Below are positions 23,763-33,417 of a stretch of DNA of 39,762 nt, piece after piece. Every line of letters begins with the position of its first letter. Positions within the stretch are counted from its first letter, which is position 1. The position numbers and the translations under genes were made by a program. The stretch is from NCBI GenBank assembly GCA_937924675.1, contig CALEVL010000025.1, positions 1 to 39,762 of the forward strand, given 5' to 3'. The notes beneath the pieces are model-generated. The model saw nothing but the letters and a program-made list of their open reading frames with translations. It searched no databases and had not been told where the DNA came from. The stretch comes from an uncultured Ignavibacteria bacterium (GTDB lineage Bacteria; Bacteroidota; Ignavibacteria; Tepidaquicellales; Tepidaquicellaceae).

Positions 23763-24422
23763 ATGATAAGAACAATTGTCGTCATATTGCTTATGATTAC
23801 GGCATTGAGTGTAACAGTTGCGCAGCAATCAAATGTTGTTACATACTTTGATGCAAGTTTTGAAGACAAAGAACTTGTTATCAGTTGGACAATTGAAAAT
23901 CCTGAGAGCATTTCCCACTTTAATATTGCAAAACGAAAATCGTCTTCCGGTGAGTTTACGAAGATCAGTGAAGTTCCGTTCTCTAATTTCAGAAAAAAAT
24001 TGGAAACAGACAGCTCCTCCAGATATACTTTCCTTTGCTCCGATAAACCAACTGAAAATGGAGTGTATTTTATTTCATTAACTGTTTACGATATCCGAGG
24101 TAAGGAACTTAGTCAGCCACAAATACTCAAGATAGGAATCAATGAGATTCCCGAATTTAAGCTTAAGCAAAACAATCCAAATCCTTTCAATCCTTCAACC
24201 ATGATCTCTTATGAGATATTTGTTCCAACATCAGTTAAAATTTCTGTTTTTACTCTGACGGGACAGCTTGTGGATGTATTGGTTGATGGCTTTCAAACAC
24301 AGGGAAATTATACAGTTACTTTCAATGCAACAAAATATTCTGAGATCTCAAGCGGGATTTATTTCTATAAACTTGAGACCGAATATTCCTCAGACATAAG
24401 AAAGATGATCTTTGCCAAATAG
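23763..24422 (+). CDS. Secreted protein with FN3-like domain and T9SS sorting domain
   Basis: The 219-residue protein has a signal peptide (about 1-20), one domain of about 110 residues with the strand pattern of a fibronectin III/Ig fold (ELVISWTIENPESISHFNI...GVYFISLTVYD) and a T9SS type A domain beginning KQNNPNPFNPSTMISYEI and ending RKMIFAK. It begins three bases after nuoI, so the two are co-transcribed despite different cell locations. No specific function can be given. Confidence 0.8.
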   Translation: MIRTIVVILLMITALSVTVAQQSNVVTYFDASFEDKELVISWTIENPESISHFNIAKRKSSSGEFTKISEVPFSNFRKKLETDSSSRYTFLCSDKPTENGVYFISLTVYDIRGKELSQPQILKIGINEIPEFKLKQNNPNPFNPSTMISYEIFVPTSVKISVFTLTGQLVDVLVDGFQTQGNYTVTFNATKYSEISSGIYFYKLETEYSSDIRKMIFAK

Positions 24423-24521
24423 GATCATTCCCAATGCTTCTTCATTGCCTGTTGATACCTCCCGGCAGAAATCTAATAGTAATAAATTGAAGATGGGATT
24501 TGAAATAAGTATATTTTTGTA

Positions 24522-25826
24522 ATGGAAGTTAAATCTATACTGTTTGATCTTTTCCTGCTTCTGCTATTTGTTCTCCTGAATGCACTTTTTGTAGCCGCAG
24601 AATTTGCACTCGTCAAAGTCAGAAAGACACAGCTGGACCCTGATGAAGGCAAGAAGTCAAAGCTTGCAATTAAGATAGTGTCGCATCTGGATTCCTATCT
24701 CGCTGCTACTCAATTCGGTATAACTATTGCGTCTCTTGGGTTAGGATGGATTGGTGAGCCTGTGACTTCCAGAATTCTTGATCCTGTTTTCGGATCTTTG
24801 GGTATTGAGAATCCAAAAACTGTACATACATTGTCTCTGACTGTAGGATTTGTATTCATTACTTTTCTCCATATTATTATCGGAGAACTTGCTCCCAAGT
24901 CTATTGCAATACGACATCCTAAAACCACTACACTTTTTGTGGCACTTCCGCTCAATATCTTTTACCTATTTTTTAAACCCGCAATATGGGTATTGAACGG
25001 AACTGCTAATTATATTCTCAAACTTATGGGAATGGATCCTCTGACTGAATCAGAACGAACGCATTCTGAGGAAGAAATAAGAACTCTTATTTCTGAAGGA
25101 ACCATCTCAGGAAGAATAGATAAAATTGAATCACAGATCATACAAAGGGTCTTTGATTTCAATGACAAGATAGCAAAGGAAGTGATGGTCCCGAGAAACA
25201 GGATGTTTGCAATTGATATTGATGACAGCAGGGAGAAAATAATTGAGAAAGTTATTGAAGAAGGGTATTCGCGCATTCCTGTTTATAAAGATTCTATCGA
25301 TAACATTATTGGAATAATTTATTCGAAAGATCTCATAAGCGCTGCTGAGCACAGAGAGATCATTCTTCTGCAGGATATTATCCGACCTGCATTTTTTGTT
25401 ACGGAAACAGTTCACATTGGTGACCTTCTTCGTCAGATGCAGAAAAAGAGGATTCACCTCGGCATTGTAAGTAATGAACATGGCGGTATTGAAGGTTTGG
25501 TAACTCTTGAAGACATTCTGGAAGAAATGGTCGGAGAAATTGAAGATGAATATGACACAGATTCTGATCAGGTGTCAAGTGAAAAGAAGGGAGTATTCAT
25601 TGTAAATCCGAATATTAGTGTTGAAGAGTTTAATGAACAGTTCAATGCCGAATTGCCAGTTGATATTGAACAGTATACAACACTTAGCGGATTTCTGCAC
25701 ACTGTGACAGGACATGTTCCGGAGATATTTGAGAGAATTGACTACAAGGATTTGATAATGACCGTTATGAAAAAATCAGGAAATAAACTGCTTCAGATAA
25801 AAGTACAAAGACTAAAGAGCTACTAA
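24522..25826 (+). CDS. CNNM/CBS transporter-associated protein (CorC/HlyC family)
   Basis: The 434 residues comprise an N-terminal CNNM (DUF21) membrane domain with about four helices (to ~190), two CBS domains (about 205-330; motifs VMVPRNRMFAID, EEGYSRIPVYKDSIDNIIG, GIVSNEHGGIEGLVTLEDILEE) and a C-terminal CorC_HlyC domain (about 350-430). Relatives are implicated in Mg2+/Co2+ efflux or ion homeostasis and are often mis-named hemolysin. A corA gene is also in the window (17650-18636). The unit probably continues into the MlaE-type gene 25 bases later. Confidence 0.88.
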   Translation: MEVKSILFDLFLLLLFVLLNALFVAAEFALVKVRKTQLDPDEGKKSKLAIKIVSHLDSYLAATQFGITIASLGLGWIGEPVTSRILDPVFGSLGIENPKTVHTLSLTVGFVFITFLHIIIGELAPKSIAIRHPKTTTLFVALPLNIFYLFFKPAIWVLNGTANYILKLMGMDPLTESERTHSEEEIRTLISEGTISGRIDKIESQIIQRVFDFNDKIAKEVMVPRNRMFAIDIDDSREKIIEKVIEEGYSRIPVYKDSIDNIIGIIYSKDLISAAEHREIILLQDIIRPAFFVTETVHIGDLLRQMQKKRIHLGIVSNEHGGIEGLVTLEDILEEMVGEIEDEYDTDSDQVSSEKKGVFIVNPNISVEEFNEQFNAELPVDIEQYTTLSGFLHTVTGHVPEIFERIDYKDLIMTVMKKSGNKLLQIKVQRLKSY

Positions 25827-25851
25827 ACAATTTAAGATAATTCAATTTTCT

Positions 25852-26628
25852 TTGAGAAGAATATTTCAATATATCGGCAGAAAATTCATTCAGGTTTTTT
25901 CGGAGATCGGTGAGTATTCAAGGATGATGCTTCAGGTAATTCTGAGTCTTGGGAGGGTATTTAAAGACAGGAGACTGATTATAGACCAAATGATGCATGT
26001 TGGTGTAAACTCTCTGATACTGGTCAGCATTATTGGAATCTTCACAGGTGCAGTTTCCTGCTGGCAAGCTGCATATCAGATTAAAGGACTAATATCCTTC
26101 AGTTATCTTGGTTCTGCTACAACAAAGGCTATTATCATCGAGCTGGGTCCTGTACTTGCCGCAATTGTACTTGCAGGAAGGGTAGGTGCATCAATGGCGG
26201 CAGAACTTGGTACTATGAAAGTTACGGAACAGATAGATGCGCTGGAGTCAATGGCCATCAGCCCCTACAGGTATCTGGCCATGCCAAGAATTATTGCAAC
26301 AACAATTATGCTCCCGATACTTGTAATCTATGCAAGCACAATAGCTATACTTGGTTCATATTCTGTTGCTGTTTTCTTTCTTGGTGTTCCATCTGATAAT
26401 TTTCTTTCAGGTTTTAAGAAAGCTTTTGAAGTCAAGGATGTTTATGCCGCAACTATAAAGGCACTATTCTTCGGAGTTTCCATTTCATCAATCGGTTGTT
26501 TCATAGGATTTCAGACCAGCGGGGGTGCAGAAGGCGTTGGATTATCGACTATTAAAGCATTTGTCATTGCCGCAGCTTCAATACTTATTCTTGATTACAT
26601 ACTCTGGAATTTCTTAATTGGAATGTGA
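25852..26628 (+). CDS. mlaE: MlaE-family ABC transporter permease
   Basis: The 258-residue permease has about five to six membrane segments and matches MlaE/YrbE: GIFTGAVSCWQAAYQ (~62-76), ELGPVLAAIVLAGRVGASMAAELGTMKVTEQIDALESM (~97-134) and YLAMPRIIA (~140-148). Family members work with an ATPase (MlaF) and an MCE protein (MlaD) in retrograde phospholipid transport. Neither partner is in the window, so it would need partners encoded elsewhere. The start is TTG; the first ATG lies far into the conserved region. Its stop overlaps a GTG start candidate of pyrB. Confidence 0.85.
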   Translation: MRRIFQYIGRKFIQVFSEIGEYSRMMLQVILSLGRVFKDRRLIIDQMMHVGVNSLILVSIIGIFTGAVSCWQAAYQIKGLISFSYLGSATTKAIIIELGPVLAAIVLAGRVGASMAAELGTMKVTEQIDALESMAISPYRYLAMPRIIATTIMLPILVIYASTIAILGSYSVAVFFLGVPSDNFLSGFKKAFEVKDVYAATIKALFFGVSISSIGCFIGFQTSGGAEGVGLSTIKAFVIAAASILILDYILWNFLIGM

Positions 26629-27560
26629 AAATCAAGAATATGAGCTTACCAAATCACTTACTTGGATTGAAGTGTTGCACAAGAGAACAGATAGAAGAAA
26701 TTCTTGAGAGAGCTTCCTATTTCCGTAATTGCATTGACGAAAAAATATCGATAAATAAGTTCACGAAGAACATAAATGTATTAAATCTGTTCTTTGAGAA
26801 TTCTACCCGGACAAGGATCTCATTTGAATTGGCTGAGAATATTTTGGGAATGAATTCTCTGAATTTTACGAATGAAGGATCATCATTCTCTAAAGGTGAA
26901 AGCCTGCTTGATACAATCAAAAATCTGAATTCAATGAAGTTTGATTTCTACGTAGTCAGGCATTCGGTTCCGGGGGTTCCAAAACTTATCTCAGAGATCG
27001 CTGATGGAATCGTAATTAATGCAGGTGACGGAGCTGCCGAACATCCTACTCAGGGACTGCTTGATATACTTACTGTTAAGAAAGTCTTTGGCAGAATTGA
27101 TGGATTGAGAGTGTGCATCTTAGGCGACATCTCACACAGCAGAGTTGCAATGTCAAATATTTTTGGACTTAACAAACTTGGAGCAAGCGTATCTGTATGC
27201 GGACCAAGATCATTTATTCCTAAGGAGATTGAAGGTCTTGACGTAAAAGTATATCACGATATTGATGACGCAATCCGGGAGAATGATGTATTGAATGTCC
27301 TGAGAGTACAGATTGAAAGAGATGCCGGAAGGCAGCTTCCTTCTTTGCAGGAATATCATAAATTTTACGGTGTCACTTCAAAACGGCTTAAGCTTAATCC
27401 AAAAATAAAAATCCTGCATCCGGGACCGATGAATATAAATGTTGAGATCGACTATGAAACCTCAGTATCCAAAAATTCAGTGATCTTTGATCAGGTCACA
27501 AATGGATTGGCTGTGAAACTTGCTATATTCGATATGTACACAGAGAAGGAGAAAGTCTGA
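26625..27560 (+). CDS. pyrB: Aspartate carbamoyltransferase, catalytic chain
   Basis: This enzyme makes N-carbamoyl-aspartate from carbamoyl phosphate and aspartate, the committed step of pyrimidine synthesis. The 311 residues show the carbamoyl-phosphate motif FENSTRTR (57-64), AAEHPTQGLLD and LHPGPMN. Two starts are possible: GTG at 26625, overlapping the MlaE stop, or ATG at 26640, giving 306 residues and an N-terminus (MSLPNHLLGL) closer to the family. No pyrI regulatory chain is adjacent. It overlaps pyrC by one base (TGATG). Confidence 0.95.
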   Translation: MKIKNMSLPNHLLGLKCCTREQIEEILERASYFRNCIDEKISINKFTKNINVLNLFFENSTRTRISFELAENILGMNSLNFTNEGSSFSKGESLLDTIKNLNSMKFDFYVVRHSVPGVPKLISEIADGIVINAGDGAAEHPTQGLLDILTVKKVFGRIDGLRVCILGDISHSRVAMSNIFGLNKLGASVSVCGPRSFIPKEIEGLDVKVYHDIDDAIRENDVLNVLRVQIERDAGRQLPSLQEYHKFYGVTSKRLKLNPKIKILHPGPMNINVEIDYETSVSKNSVIFDQVTNGLAVKLAIFDMYTEKEKV

Positions 27561-28840
27561 TGAACTTGTTGCTTAAGAATGCACATATAGTATCTCCTCT
27601 TGATGGACTGGATCGTGTCTCAGACATTCTCATTAACGATGGAAAGATCATGGAAATTAAGAAATCTATTAAGCAGAATAAGAGTCTTGAGACAATAGAT
27701 CTAGCCGGAAAGACTGCTGTACCAGGATTTTATGATATGCATGTTCACTTCAGGGAGCCGGGCCAAACGCACAAAGAAAATATTGCATCAGGCACCGAAG
27801 CAGCTGCCAACGGTGGATTTACCGGTGTGCTCTGCATGCCTAATACAAATCCTGCGATTGATAATCCTATGGTGCTGAGGGATCTTGTTATGAGGTCACG
27901 TGACAGTATTGTTGATGTAGATTTTTCAGTATGTGCAACTAAGAACAGAAAAGGAGAAGAACTTTCACAGATTTTATCGCTTAAAGAAGCCGGAGCATTA
28001 GCCCTTACAGATGACGGCAGCCCTGTTGCAGATCCGGAAATTATGAGAAGAGTATTTGAGTATTCAGCACAGACAGGTCTTCCCGTGATACAGCACTGCG
28101 AAGATATGAAGCTCTCAAACAATGGAGTCATCAATGAAGGATTCATATCTACAATAACCGGACTTAGAGGAATTCCATCAATTAGCGAAACTGCCGTAAT
28201 TGCAAGAGACATAGAGATTTGCTCCTTTGTCAGAAGTGCTCATTATCATATTCAGCATATTTCCTGTGGCAGAAGCGTTGAGCTTTTAAGAGATGCAAAG
28301 AGAAGGGGATTATCAGTGACCGGAGAGGTTTGTCCACATCATTTCATTCTTACGGATAAGAATTGCCTGGATTATGATACAAACTACAAGATGAATCCGC
28401 CGCTCAGAGGCATTGAAGATGTAGAAGAAATTCTAAATGGTTTGTCAGACGGAACGATAGATGTTGTTTGCACTGATCATGCTCCTCACACGGAATATGA
28501 AAAAATGCAGGGTTTCAAGGACGCGCCATTCGGTATCGTTGGTCTTGAAACTGCATTCGGGTTGGCCTATACATATCTTGTTCGCAGAGATATTATTTCG
28601 TTCAGCGAACTTGTAAAGAAGATGTCTGTTAATCCCAGGAAAATTCTTGGTCTCGATGAAGTGAGATTGACACCGGGTGCAGATGCAAACATCTCAGTGT
28701 TTGATCTTAATTCTAAGTGGACAGTGAAAAAAAATAAGTTTAAGTCAAAATGCAGGAATACTCCGTTTGAAAATTTTAAATTGTTTGGCAAGCCCTTTAT
28801 GGTTGTGAACAAGGGCAGAAAATTTCTCAGCGAACTATAA
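27560..28840 (+). CDS. pyrC: Dihydroorotase
   Basis: This enzyme cyclises carbamoyl-aspartate to dihydroorotate. The 426-residue amidohydrolase has DMHVHFREPGQTHKE (59-73, with His61/His63), the TDDGSP segment, QHCED and QHIS metal-ligand regions, and CTDHAPHT with the catalytic Asp; it is a class I, long-form enzyme. Class I enzymes often pair with aspartate carbamoyltransferase, and here pyrB overlaps by one base. The next gene starts one base after its stop. Confidence 0.95.
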   Translation: MNLLLKNAHIVSPLDGLDRVSDILINDGKIMEIKKSIKQNKSLETIDLAGKTAVPGFYDMHVHFREPGQTHKENIASGTEAAANGGFTGVLCMPNTNPAIDNPMVLRDLVMRSRDSIVDVDFSVCATKNRKGEELSQILSLKEAGALALTDDGSPVADPEIMRRVFEYSAQTGLPVIQHCEDMKLSNNGVINEGFISTITGLRGIPSISETAVIARDIEICSFVRSAHYHIQHISCGRSVELLRDAKRRGLSVTGEVCPHHFILTDKNCLDYDTNYKMNPPLRGIEDVEEILNGLSDGTIDVVCTDHAPHTEYEKMQGFKDAPFGIVGLETAFGLAYTYLVRRDIISFSELVKKMSVNPRKILGLDEVRLTPGADANISVFDLNSKWTVKKNKFKSKCRNTPFENFKLFGKPFMVVNKGRKFLSEL

Positions 28841-28841
28841 A

Positions 28842-29627
28842 ATGAGCAGAAACATATCTGTCTGCGTTCCGAAAGGAGGTGTTGGAAAGACAACAACTGC
28901 GGTCAATCTCGCATCCTCTCTTGCAGTAGCAGAGAAAAAGACTTTGCTGATTGATGTGGATCCTTTTGGTGCATCGGCAATTGCACTTGGTTTCTCGCAT
29001 GATAAGATCAAAGCGAGCCTGGCAGAAGTTTTTTCTTTCACACATTCGATAGGAGCTGCAATCCACATGACTGATTTGAAGTATCTCGACTTTGTTCCTT
29101 CAAACGTGGATACTGTAAATATGAACGACAAATTTCTGAAATTCTCAGAAAACAGATTGGTTCTGAAGAATGCTTTGCAGGGTATTGAAGAATTTTACGA
29201 GTACATTATTATTGATTGTCCTCCTGTCCTGAAGGGAATGTCAACTGCTGCTTTGGTTGCATCGCACAGTATTCTTGTTCCCATCAAGCCGGGACATTTC
29301 TCGCTTGAAGCCGTTGACAGATTGATAGACTATTTTAACTGGATAAGAGAGATTGCTAATCCTGACCTAAGGATCGAGGGAATTCTTATGACCATGTACG
29401 AAAAGGATTCAAAAGTAACAAAGATCTCCGAAAGAGAACTTAAGCTGAAACACGGTTCTTATCTATTGTCAACAATGATTCCGAACACAAATCTTCTTAA
29501 CGAGGCAAGTTTCTATGGAAAGCCGCTTTGTCTTTATAAGGTTAACTCTGAAGGATCACTTGCTTACCTGAACCTTGCTAATGAAATTATCAATAACGAA
29601 AAAAAGAGATTGAAGGAGACAGCATAA
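28842..29627 (+). CDS. ParA/Soj-like partitioning ATPase
   Basis: The 261-residue deviant Walker A ATPase has PKGGVGKTT (10-18), LLIDVDPFGASA (38-49, where DxDPQG is usual) and YIIIDCPPVL. ParA-type proteins bind DNA or cargo in the ATP state and are stimulated by ParB. No parB-like gene or parS-like site was seen nearby, so chromosome partitioning is uncertain and an orphan ParA positioning another cargo is possible. It sits between pyrC (1-base gap) and valS (5-base gap) and is clearly part of the same run. Confidence 0.85.
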   Translation: MSRNISVCVPKGGVGKTTTAVNLASSLAVAEKKTLLIDVDPFGASAIALGFSHDKIKASLAEVFSFTHSIGAAIHMTDLKYLDFVPSNVDTVNMNDKFLKFSENRLVLKNALQGIEEFYEYIIIDCPPVLKGMSTAALVASHSILVPIKPGHFSLEAVDRLIDYFNWIREIANPDLRIEGILMTMYEKDSKVTKISERELKLKHGSYLLSTMIPNTNLLNEASFYGKPLCLYKVNSEGSLAYLNLANEIINNEKKRLKETA

Positions 29628-29632
29628 TTTAG

Positions 29633-32272
29633 ATGGATTTTCCCAAAAATTTTGATTTTAAATCAATCGAGCAAAAATGGCGTGACTTCTGGGAGAGCAG
29701 AAAACTCTATGAATCATCACCTAATCCCGAAAAGCCGAAATTTTCAGTAGTTATTCCGCCCCCAAATGTAACGGGTATCCTGCATACGGGACATATGTTG
29801 AATAATACTATTCAGGATGTCTATTGCAGAATGAAACGTCTTGAGGGATTTGAAGTATGCTGGGTTCCGGGTATGGATCATGCCGGAATTGCTACGCAAG
29901 TAATGGTGGAAAAAGATCTTGCCAGGCAGGATATTAAGAAGGAGGATCTTGGCAGGGAGAAATTTCTTGAAGTTGTTTGGGATTGGAAGGAAAAAAATGG
30001 CGGGACAATCCTCAGGCAATTGAGAAAATTAGGCGCATCAGTTGATTGGTCTAAGGAGAGATTTACGCTAGACGATGGGCTGTCACTTAATGTTCGTAAA
30101 GTCTTCGTAGATCTATATAAGAAAGGACTTATTTACAAGGGTAACCGGATTGTCAATTGGGATCCTGCCTCCAAAACTGCTGTGAGTGATGACGAGATAT
30201 TTTATGAGGAAAGGACTGATAAACTGTATTTCATAAAGTACATAATTGACGGCTCGGATGAGTTCATTACGGTTGCTACTACAAGGCCCGAGACATTATT
30301 TGGCGATACAGCAGTTGCAGTAAATTCTAAAGATAAGCGATATAACAGCTATAAAAATAAGTTTGTTAGGCTACCAATATTGAACAAATTAATACCTGTA
30401 ATTGAAGACGATTATGTTGATATTGAATTTGGAACGGGGGCACTTAAGATAACTCCTGCGCATGATATCAATGACTTTGAAGTAGGTCAGCGTCATGGAC
30501 TGGAGATGATAAATGTGCTTACAACAGATTCAAAACTCAATGAGCATGCGGGTGAATTTGCAGGACTCAGTGTAACTGATGCCCGAGAAAAAGTTGTTGA
30601 ACGGCTGAAAGCTGACGGACTTCTGATAAAGACTGAAGATTACACACACAATGTTGCTGTATCGGATAGAACAAAGGCTGTAATCGAGCCATTCCTATCC
30701 GAGCAATGGTTTGTTTCAATGAAGAAACTGGCTGAGCCGGCAATAAATGTCGTTGCCTCAGGTCAGATCAAATTCTATCCGGACAGGTATGTAAAAGTAT
30801 ATAATCACTGGATGAATAACATTCGTGATTGGTGTATTTCCAGGCAACTTTGGTGGGGTCACCAGATTCCAATCTGGTATAACAAGCAAACCGGAGAAAT
30901 TTATTGCGAAATCAACCCACCGGCCGATCCGGAGAATTGGGAGCAGGATGAAGATGTATTAGATACATGGTTTTCATCATGGCTTTGGCCATTAAGTGTT
31001 TTTGGGTGGGAAAATAATGAAAATGATAAATCAAACGAGGATCTGAAATATTATTATCCAACGGATTTTCTGTCCACAGGTTCGGAGATAATTTTTCTTT
31101 GGGTTGCAAGGATGATAATGGCGGGTTTGGAATACATGAAGGAGATTCCTTTCAAAGATGTTTATTTCCATTCGATCGTTCGGGATTCAAAGGGACAGAA
31201 GATGTCAAAGACTCTGGGCAATTATTCAGATCCGATACAGCTTATGGACACCTATGGAGCAGATGCACTTCGCTTCACAATAGTCTATCTCGCTCCATTG
31301 GGAAATGATGTGCTCTTCGATGATGAAAAGACTCTTATCGGACGGAATTTCATAACGAAGATTTGGAATGCCGGAAGAATGCTTTACACAAACCGTGAGA
31401 ACATAAAGATAGATGAATCATCTGTAGAAACAGTAACACAGAATATCGATCTTGTTGATTTGTGGATTGATAGTCGTCTCAATAATGTAATTACAGAGGC
31501 AAAGGGATATCTTTTTCAATACAGGCTGAATGACTATACCAAGACGCTATACAATTTTGTATGGAATGATTTCTGCGACTGGTATCTTGAAATGCTCAAA
31601 GTGAAGATCCACCGAAATCCTGAAAATGCTTTAAGCTCAATTAACAGGGCAATAGAAGTTTATGAAGAGATTCTGAAGATTCTTCATCCTGTGATTCCGT
31701 TTGTAACTGAGGAACTATGGCATCTGATGAAAGAAGGAAGAGAAGAAATGAGTATTTCATTTGAACAATTGCCACAGTCCTCCGTATCTGCTTCCGAAAA
31801 CAATTACGAGACTGACTTTTCAAAAATTATTTCTTTGATCAACTCGATCAGGAATATTCGTGCCAACAACAATTTAAGTTACAGCAAAAAGATCAGCGCA
31901 AGGATCCGCCCGTTTGACACACAAGCAGGGCTGTTGCTGGATTCTATGCTGCAATATGTAATGAAGATCTGCAACATTGAAACTGTTGATGACTCATTTG
32001 AAGCAACTAAGCTTATGAGCGCTGAAACTGTTTCAGAGGGATTTCAAGTTCAGGCATTCTTTGAGGGGGATGAAATCGACGGTAAGCAAATGGAAAAGAT
32101 TAAGAAGGACCTTGAGAACCTCGAAAGTTATGTTGCAAACATTTCGAAAAAATTGTCAAATGAAAACTTCCTGGCAAAGGCATCACCGGAAATTATATTG
32201 AAGGAAAGAGAAAAGATGTCAGAAGCTGAAGAAAAGTTAGCTAAGCTTAAGTCAATAATCAGCTCAAGTTAA
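29633..32272 (+). CDS. valS: Valyl-tRNA synthetase
   Basis: This class Ia synthetase charges tRNA-Val. The 879 residues carry the HIGH-type motif HTGH (51-54, within PPNVTGILHTGHML), the editing domain (about 190-335, with TTRPETLFGDTAVAV), the KMSKS-type loop KMSKT (~523) and a C-terminal coiled coil (about 810-875). The length is normal. The stop overlaps the arginase stop by four bases. Confidence 0.97.
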   Translation: MDFPKNFDFKSIEQKWRDFWESRKLYESSPNPEKPKFSVVIPPPNVTGILHTGHMLNNTIQDVYCRMKRLEGFEVCWVPGMDHAGIATQVMVEKDLARQDIKKEDLGREKFLEVVWDWKEKNGGTILRQLRKLGASVDWSKERFTLDDGLSLNVRKVFVDLYKKGLIYKGNRIVNWDPASKTAVSDDEIFYEERTDKLYFIKYIIDGSDEFITVATTRPETLFGDTAVAVNSKDKRYNSYKNKFVRLPILNKLIPVIEDDYVDIEFGTGALKITPAHDINDFEVGQRHGLEMINVLTTDSKLNEHAGEFAGLSVTDAREKVVERLKADGLLIKTEDYTHNVAVSDRTKAVIEPFLSEQWFVSMKKLAEPAINVVASGQIKFYPDRYVKVYNHWMNNIRDWCISRQLWWGHQIPIWYNKQTGEIYCEINPPADPENWEQDEDVLDTWFSSWLWPLSVFGWENNENDKSNEDLKYYYPTDFLSTGSEIIFLWVARMIMAGLEYMKEIPFKDVYFHSIVRDSKGQKMSKTLGNYSDPIQLMDTYGADALRFTIVYLAPLGNDVLFDDEKTLIGRNFITKIWNAGRMLYTNRENIKIDESSVETVTQNIDLVDLWIDSRLNNVITEAKGYLFQYRLNDYTKTLYNFVWNDFCDWYLEMLKVKIHRNPENALSSINRAIEVYEEILKILHPVIPFVTEELWHLMKEGREEMSISFEQLPQSSVSASENNYETDFSKIISLINSIRNIRANNNLSYSKKISARIRPFDTQAGLLLDSMLQYVMKICNIETVDDSFEATKLMSAETVSEGFQVQAFFEGDEIDGKQMEKIKKDLENLESYVANISKKLSNENFLAKASPEIILKEREKMSEAEEKLAKLKSIISSS

Positions 32273-33198
32273 TTATGAAGCGTAGTTTTACCCATAGCAG
32301 ATAAGATGAGCTCAGTAGCTAAGTCTGCTGTTCTGTTCTTAGAATCCAATATTGGATTCACTTCCAAAATCTCCAATGAGTTCATGCAGCCGCAATCTGC
32401 TACCATTTCCATCAGCAAGTGTGATTCTCTGAAGGTTAGTCCTCCCGGAACAGGTGTACCAACACCTTCCGCATAATCGGGATCAATCCCGTCCATATCA
32501 AAACTAATGTGTATGTGATCTACCCTGCTCCTGAAATCAGCAAGTACCTTAGATATTATCCTTGGAATACCTGCCTTGTCTATGTCCGTCATTGTGTAAA
32601 CTTTGAGATTCATTTTCTTGACCAGCTTTGATTCAAGAAAATCAACATCTCTGATACCGATTAGAGCGACATCTTCAACATTAACCTTAGGGGAAAATCC
32701 ATTTATGCGGGTCAGTCTTTTATTGCCAAGTCCAAGCGCAATTGCCAAAGGCATTCCGTGTATATTGCCTGATGGAGTGGTCTCTTCAGTATTCATGTCC
32801 GCATGAGCATCTATCCAGATAATTCCAAGTCTCTTGTTTCTCTTTCGGCAGTAATTGGAGATACCTGCAACTGAGCCAATTGCAGTTGCATGATCACCGC
32901 CTATTATCAGAGGAAAATAACTTCTGTTCATCAGGTTCTCTACTTTCCTTGCCAGGATCTTCGAAGTCTTTTCTATTTCAGGAAGGTACTTCAGTTTGGA
33001 ATTTCTGATTCGTTGCGTTTCGGAGATCTTTACATCAATATCACCGAAATCAGTAACCTTGTAGCCGAGACCCTCGAGTCTTGCTTCAAGGCTTGCATAT
33101 CTGATTGCTGAAGGTCCCATATCAACGCCTCTTCTGTCTGCGCCCAAATCCATTGGGAAACCAACTACACCTATTTTCTTGTTAAGTCTCTTAGCCAT
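32269..33198 (-). CDS. rocF: Arginase
   Basis: This enzyme hydrolyses arginine to ornithine and urea. The 309 residues (ATG at 33198; a TTG at 33213 would add five) show all Mn ligands of ureohydrolases: His103 in GGDH, Asp130, His132 and Asp134 in WIDAHADMN, Asp234 and Asp236 in SFDMDGIDP. The segment TTPSGNIHGMPLA (140-152) is typical of arginase rather than agmatinase. No ornithine or urease genes are nearby. The gene is convergent with valS and shares a TTAA at the stops. Confidence 0.92.
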   Translation of the reverse strand: MAKRLNKKIGVVGFPMDLGADRRGVDMGPSAIRYASLEARLEGLGYKVTDFGDIDVKISETQRIRNSKLKYLPEIEKTSKILARKVENLMNRSYFPLIIGGDHATAIGSVAGISNYCRKRNKRLGIIWIDAHADMNTEETTPSGNIHGMPLAIALGLGNKRLTRINGFSPKVNVEDVALIGIRDVDFLESKLVKKMNLKVYTMTDIDKAGIPRIISKVLADFRSRVDHIHISFDMDGIDPDYAEGVGTPVPGGLTFRESHLLMEMVADCGCMNSLEILEVNPILDSKNRTADLATELILSAMGKTTLHN

Positions 33199-33417
33199 AA
33201 AAAATTTTGACAAATATACTGTTCAATTCAATCAAAGTTAATGATGTAATTCTGGAATATTGATTCGGATACAGATTCCATCAAATGATCTAAACAGCAA
33301 TTGAAAAAAATTTGTATATAGAACAATCTAAAAAAAGTACATATTGAATTAACTCAAACAACATCATAACTGACTCAACTGGCTAATGTACAAAATCATA
33401 AATCCTTTCAGCATAAT

